A DNA stretch of 37,356 nt from Bacteroidales bacterium (GTDB lineage Bacteria > Bacteroidota > Bacteroidia > Bacteroidales > GCA-2748055). Shown here one piece after another: positions 35,778 through 37,356 of this stretch; within the stretch, counting starts at the first letter, position 1; the number at the start of each line of letters is the position of its first letter. The notes below the pieces were generated by a model that did not search any database, was not told the DNA's origin, and saw only the letters and a list, made by a program, of their open reading frames with translations. The stretch is from positions 1-37,356 of the forward strand of contig JARGFP010000035.1 in NCBI GenBank assembly GCA_029210585.1. Direction: 5' to 3'. The translations under genes and the position numbers were made by a program.

Positions 35778-36290
35778 CCCAAGCAAAGTAACATAATAGG
35801 TTTTAATAGGAGCCCGCTGCATCAAAGCGGCTAAATCCAGCAATGAAATCTTTTCTTTTTAACTGAGATCCAAGAGAAAAATATAGGAGGTTCCTATAAA
35901 ACGCCATTATGTTAAATTGCCCCGCAGCCCCCGCGCTCCCTCACACACAGCCGGCCCATTGTCAAGCCGCGCAAGACCCTTCCCGCTGAACCAAAGCTTG
36001 CCAAAGAGCCGCCTGTCGGCCACAAAGCGGTGGCAGCACCAATAAAACCAAGCCGGCGCACCGGGCCTTCACTGATTGTTTTTATCGGAGCTGCCGGCGA
36101 GTTGAATCTGATGCTGCTTCGAACCAATAAGGCCTACAACTTTGGTCTAAGGCAAAGGTAGCCTCCGCCCCTTTCCCGCAGAAGCTTCGCGCGAAGGCTG
36201 TCACGCGCAGTCAAGGACAGGCCTTCGGTTTTGAAATATTTTTTTGACTGATTCTTTTTCTTTTAATTGAGCTTTTTACTGAAAAGGTGG
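35778..36290. other. Gene-free stretch with a GC-rich block
   Basis: There is no credible gene. Bases about 35920-36215 are distinctly GC-rich compared with both AT-rich sides and repeat GCCGG(C) elements (CAGCCGGCCC, AAGCCGGCGC, GCTGCCGGCG); a perfect palindrome CTTCGCGCGAAG lies at 36185-36196. I recall similar non-coding blocks from Bacteroidota intergenic DNA, but could not check. It may be a dispersed repeat or a structured RNA. Confidence 0.4.
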
Positions 36291-36364
36291 TATGGTTTTC
36301 CCTTAAACTTACATTTTTTTAGGTAAGCAGCATAGATTAGGAATAAATTCTGATCTTCGATTAT

Positions 36365-36540
36365 GCTGAAATGCCTAAGCAATCACAGGAGGTGCATTAT
36401 TTGGTTTTTCAAGGTTCATAGACCTATCACTTGATATAATCCTCCTGTGATCATTGCAGTTAGTTCCAAATAGAAATTGAGGCTCAAGGCCTATTATCAG
36501 AGAATTAGAATACAACTGTAATACGCTTAGGACTTATTCA
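36365..36540 (+). ncRNA. Candidate bridge RNA region upstream of the IS110 transposase
   Basis: IS110 elements carry a non-coding bridge RNA next to the recombinase gene. Here the sequence before the gene folds well: GCAATCACAGGAGG (36379-36392 region) pairs with CCTCCTGTGATCATTGC about 55 bases later with a 3-base bulge; the loop between has TCAAG/CTTGA; and a second hairpin AGGC-TCAAG-GCCT follows. The fold is consistent with a bridge RNA, but boundaries and guide loops are not identified. Confidence 0.4.
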
Positions 36541-36555
36541 CCTAAATGTAAAGTT

Positions 36556-37290
36556 ATGGAAAAGCACGTAAAAACAATTATTGGAATCGATGTTTCAAAA
36601 CGGACCTTTGATCTTGCAGTGGGTGCCAACTCACATGTAGCAATCATCACAAAAGCTTGTTTGGCAAATAATCTTCAAGGGTATGCCATGTTAGATGACT
36701 GGCTGGAAGAAAGAGAATTTGCATTTGAAGACATCCTTTTTTGTCTGGAAAACACTGGTCTTTATCATCGGTTGCTGGCAAGCTATCTGCTTAGCAAGGG
36801 ATCCCTTGTCTGGGTAGAAACCCCCGTTGAGATCAAATGGTCGATGGGGATCCAGCGAGGCAAAAGCGATCAGGTGGATGCTGAAAGGATCTACACTTAT
36901 GCTTTTCGCAACCAAGACAAAATCAACCCCTACGAGGAAAAGGACAAGAGTTTGCAGCAAATAGCTGATTACATGGCTTTAAGAGAACGGCTCCTGGCAT
37001 GTATAAAGACTCTTCAACTACCTGTCAGGGAGCTGAAATCGGTTGGGTTAACGGAAGCTGCCAGAGCCAGCGAAAAAGCGTCAGCCAGGAGCATAGCATC
37101 TATGAAAAAAGAGCTTGAAAAGATAGATGAGAAGATCATGGAACTCATTGAAAAGAGCGAGGATCTTGCGAAGAAATATAAGTATGCCACTTCCGTTCGA
37201 TGCGTAGGTTTTGTTGCAGCCTCATACTTGCTGATATACACCAATGGATTTACAAGGTTTAATTCGGCCAAGCAGTTAGTTCTACTTTGA
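36556..37290 (+). pseudogene. IS110-family DEDD transposase, 3' end missing
   Basis: The first 241 residues are a clean IS110 N-terminal DEDD (RuvC-like) domain with D12 in IGIDVSK, E65 in CLENTG, and D105/D108 in KSDQVDAERI, a coiled-coil region (about 155-215) and the start of the C-terminal domain (GFVAASYLLIYTNGFTRFNSAKQL). Right after AKQL, where the family normally continues with a CYCGV-like stretch and the catalytic-serine region, the sequence becomes unrelated and a TGA follows. The C-terminal serine domain is gone, so it is inactive. The foreign sequence from about 37280 may be another insertion or a deletion joint. Confidence 0.88.
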
Positions 37291-37356
37291 CACATTAAGG
37301 TATTCTTTTAAATAACAGCTATTTATCGCCTGTTGTCGTCGTCTGTGTCGGTTATA
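37280..37356. other. Unassigned sequence replacing the transposase 3' end
   Basis: These last 77 bases do not continue the transposase and no gene is seen. The start GTTCTACTTTGACACATT could be the end of another element, but the window stops before this can be tested. Confidence 0.3.

Noticed and set aside
35912-36127. Minus-strand 71-codon frame in the GC-rich block
   Set aside because: Low-complexity Gly/Arg/Ala-rich reading without ribosome binding site; better explained by the GC-rich non-coding block.

Overview
The window looks like a chromosomal stretch of a Bacteroidota member, probably Bacteroidales/Marinilabiliales-like. This is inferred from a type IX secretion tail, SusC/TonB-type receptors with carboxypeptidase-regulatory N-domains, DUF4249 lipoproteins, a hybrid histidine kinase/receiver/AraC regulator, DUF5107-TPR and GH2 carbohydrate genes, and TAnnTTTG-type promoter boxes. 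No tRNA, rRNA or CRISPR array was seen.

Layout. 1-4377: the 3' part of a very large secreted CotH-kinase/lamin-tail/beta-helix protein. 4596-6374 (-): a ClC chloride transporter with CBS domains. 6508-7041: a small lipoprotein. 7093-8411 (-) and 8412-8684 (+): two genes that both lost their 5' ends and meet head to head, as if a deletion removed the shared promoter region of a divergent pair. 8827-11991: a LacZ-type GH2 beta-galactosidase lipoprotein whose last 20 codons recur directly behind it.

From about 12,080 to 25,890 the base composition becomes visibly AT-richer and the content is accessory. It holds an AAA ATPase, an AbiE-type toxin/antitoxin pair, and two tandem paralogous three-gene cassettes (lead lipoprotein, DUF4249 lipoprotein, TonB-dependent receptor). 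Each cassette is preceded by a nearly identical ~420-base leader. A toxin-antitoxin module with an interrupted toxin follows. Fragments of an AraC regulator are scattered through this island, and all break at the same 13-base sequence. An intact relative of that regulator (25896-27023, -) sits at the right edge.

27314-34635 returns to GC-richer, core-like sequence and forms a sugar-use locus: DUF5107-TPR protein, MFS sugar porter and secreted GH2 enzyme, with the divergent AraC regulator as likely controller. The LacZ-type enzyme at 8827 may have belonged to the same locus before the island arrived.

34902-37356 is a mobile-element scrap yard. It has a tyrosine-recombinase C-terminal remnant, a second toxin-antitoxin module whose toxin is again cut by one in-frame TAA, a gene-free ~890-base stretch with strong inverted repeats, and an IS110-family transposase whose 3' end is lost. 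The upstream region of the IS110 gene can fold and is a candidate bridge RNA.

Most notable are the duplicated lipoprotein/DUF4249/TonB cassettes with their conserved structured leader, the shared AraC breakpoint, and the two integrase-tail-linked TA modules with equivalent nonsense mutations.
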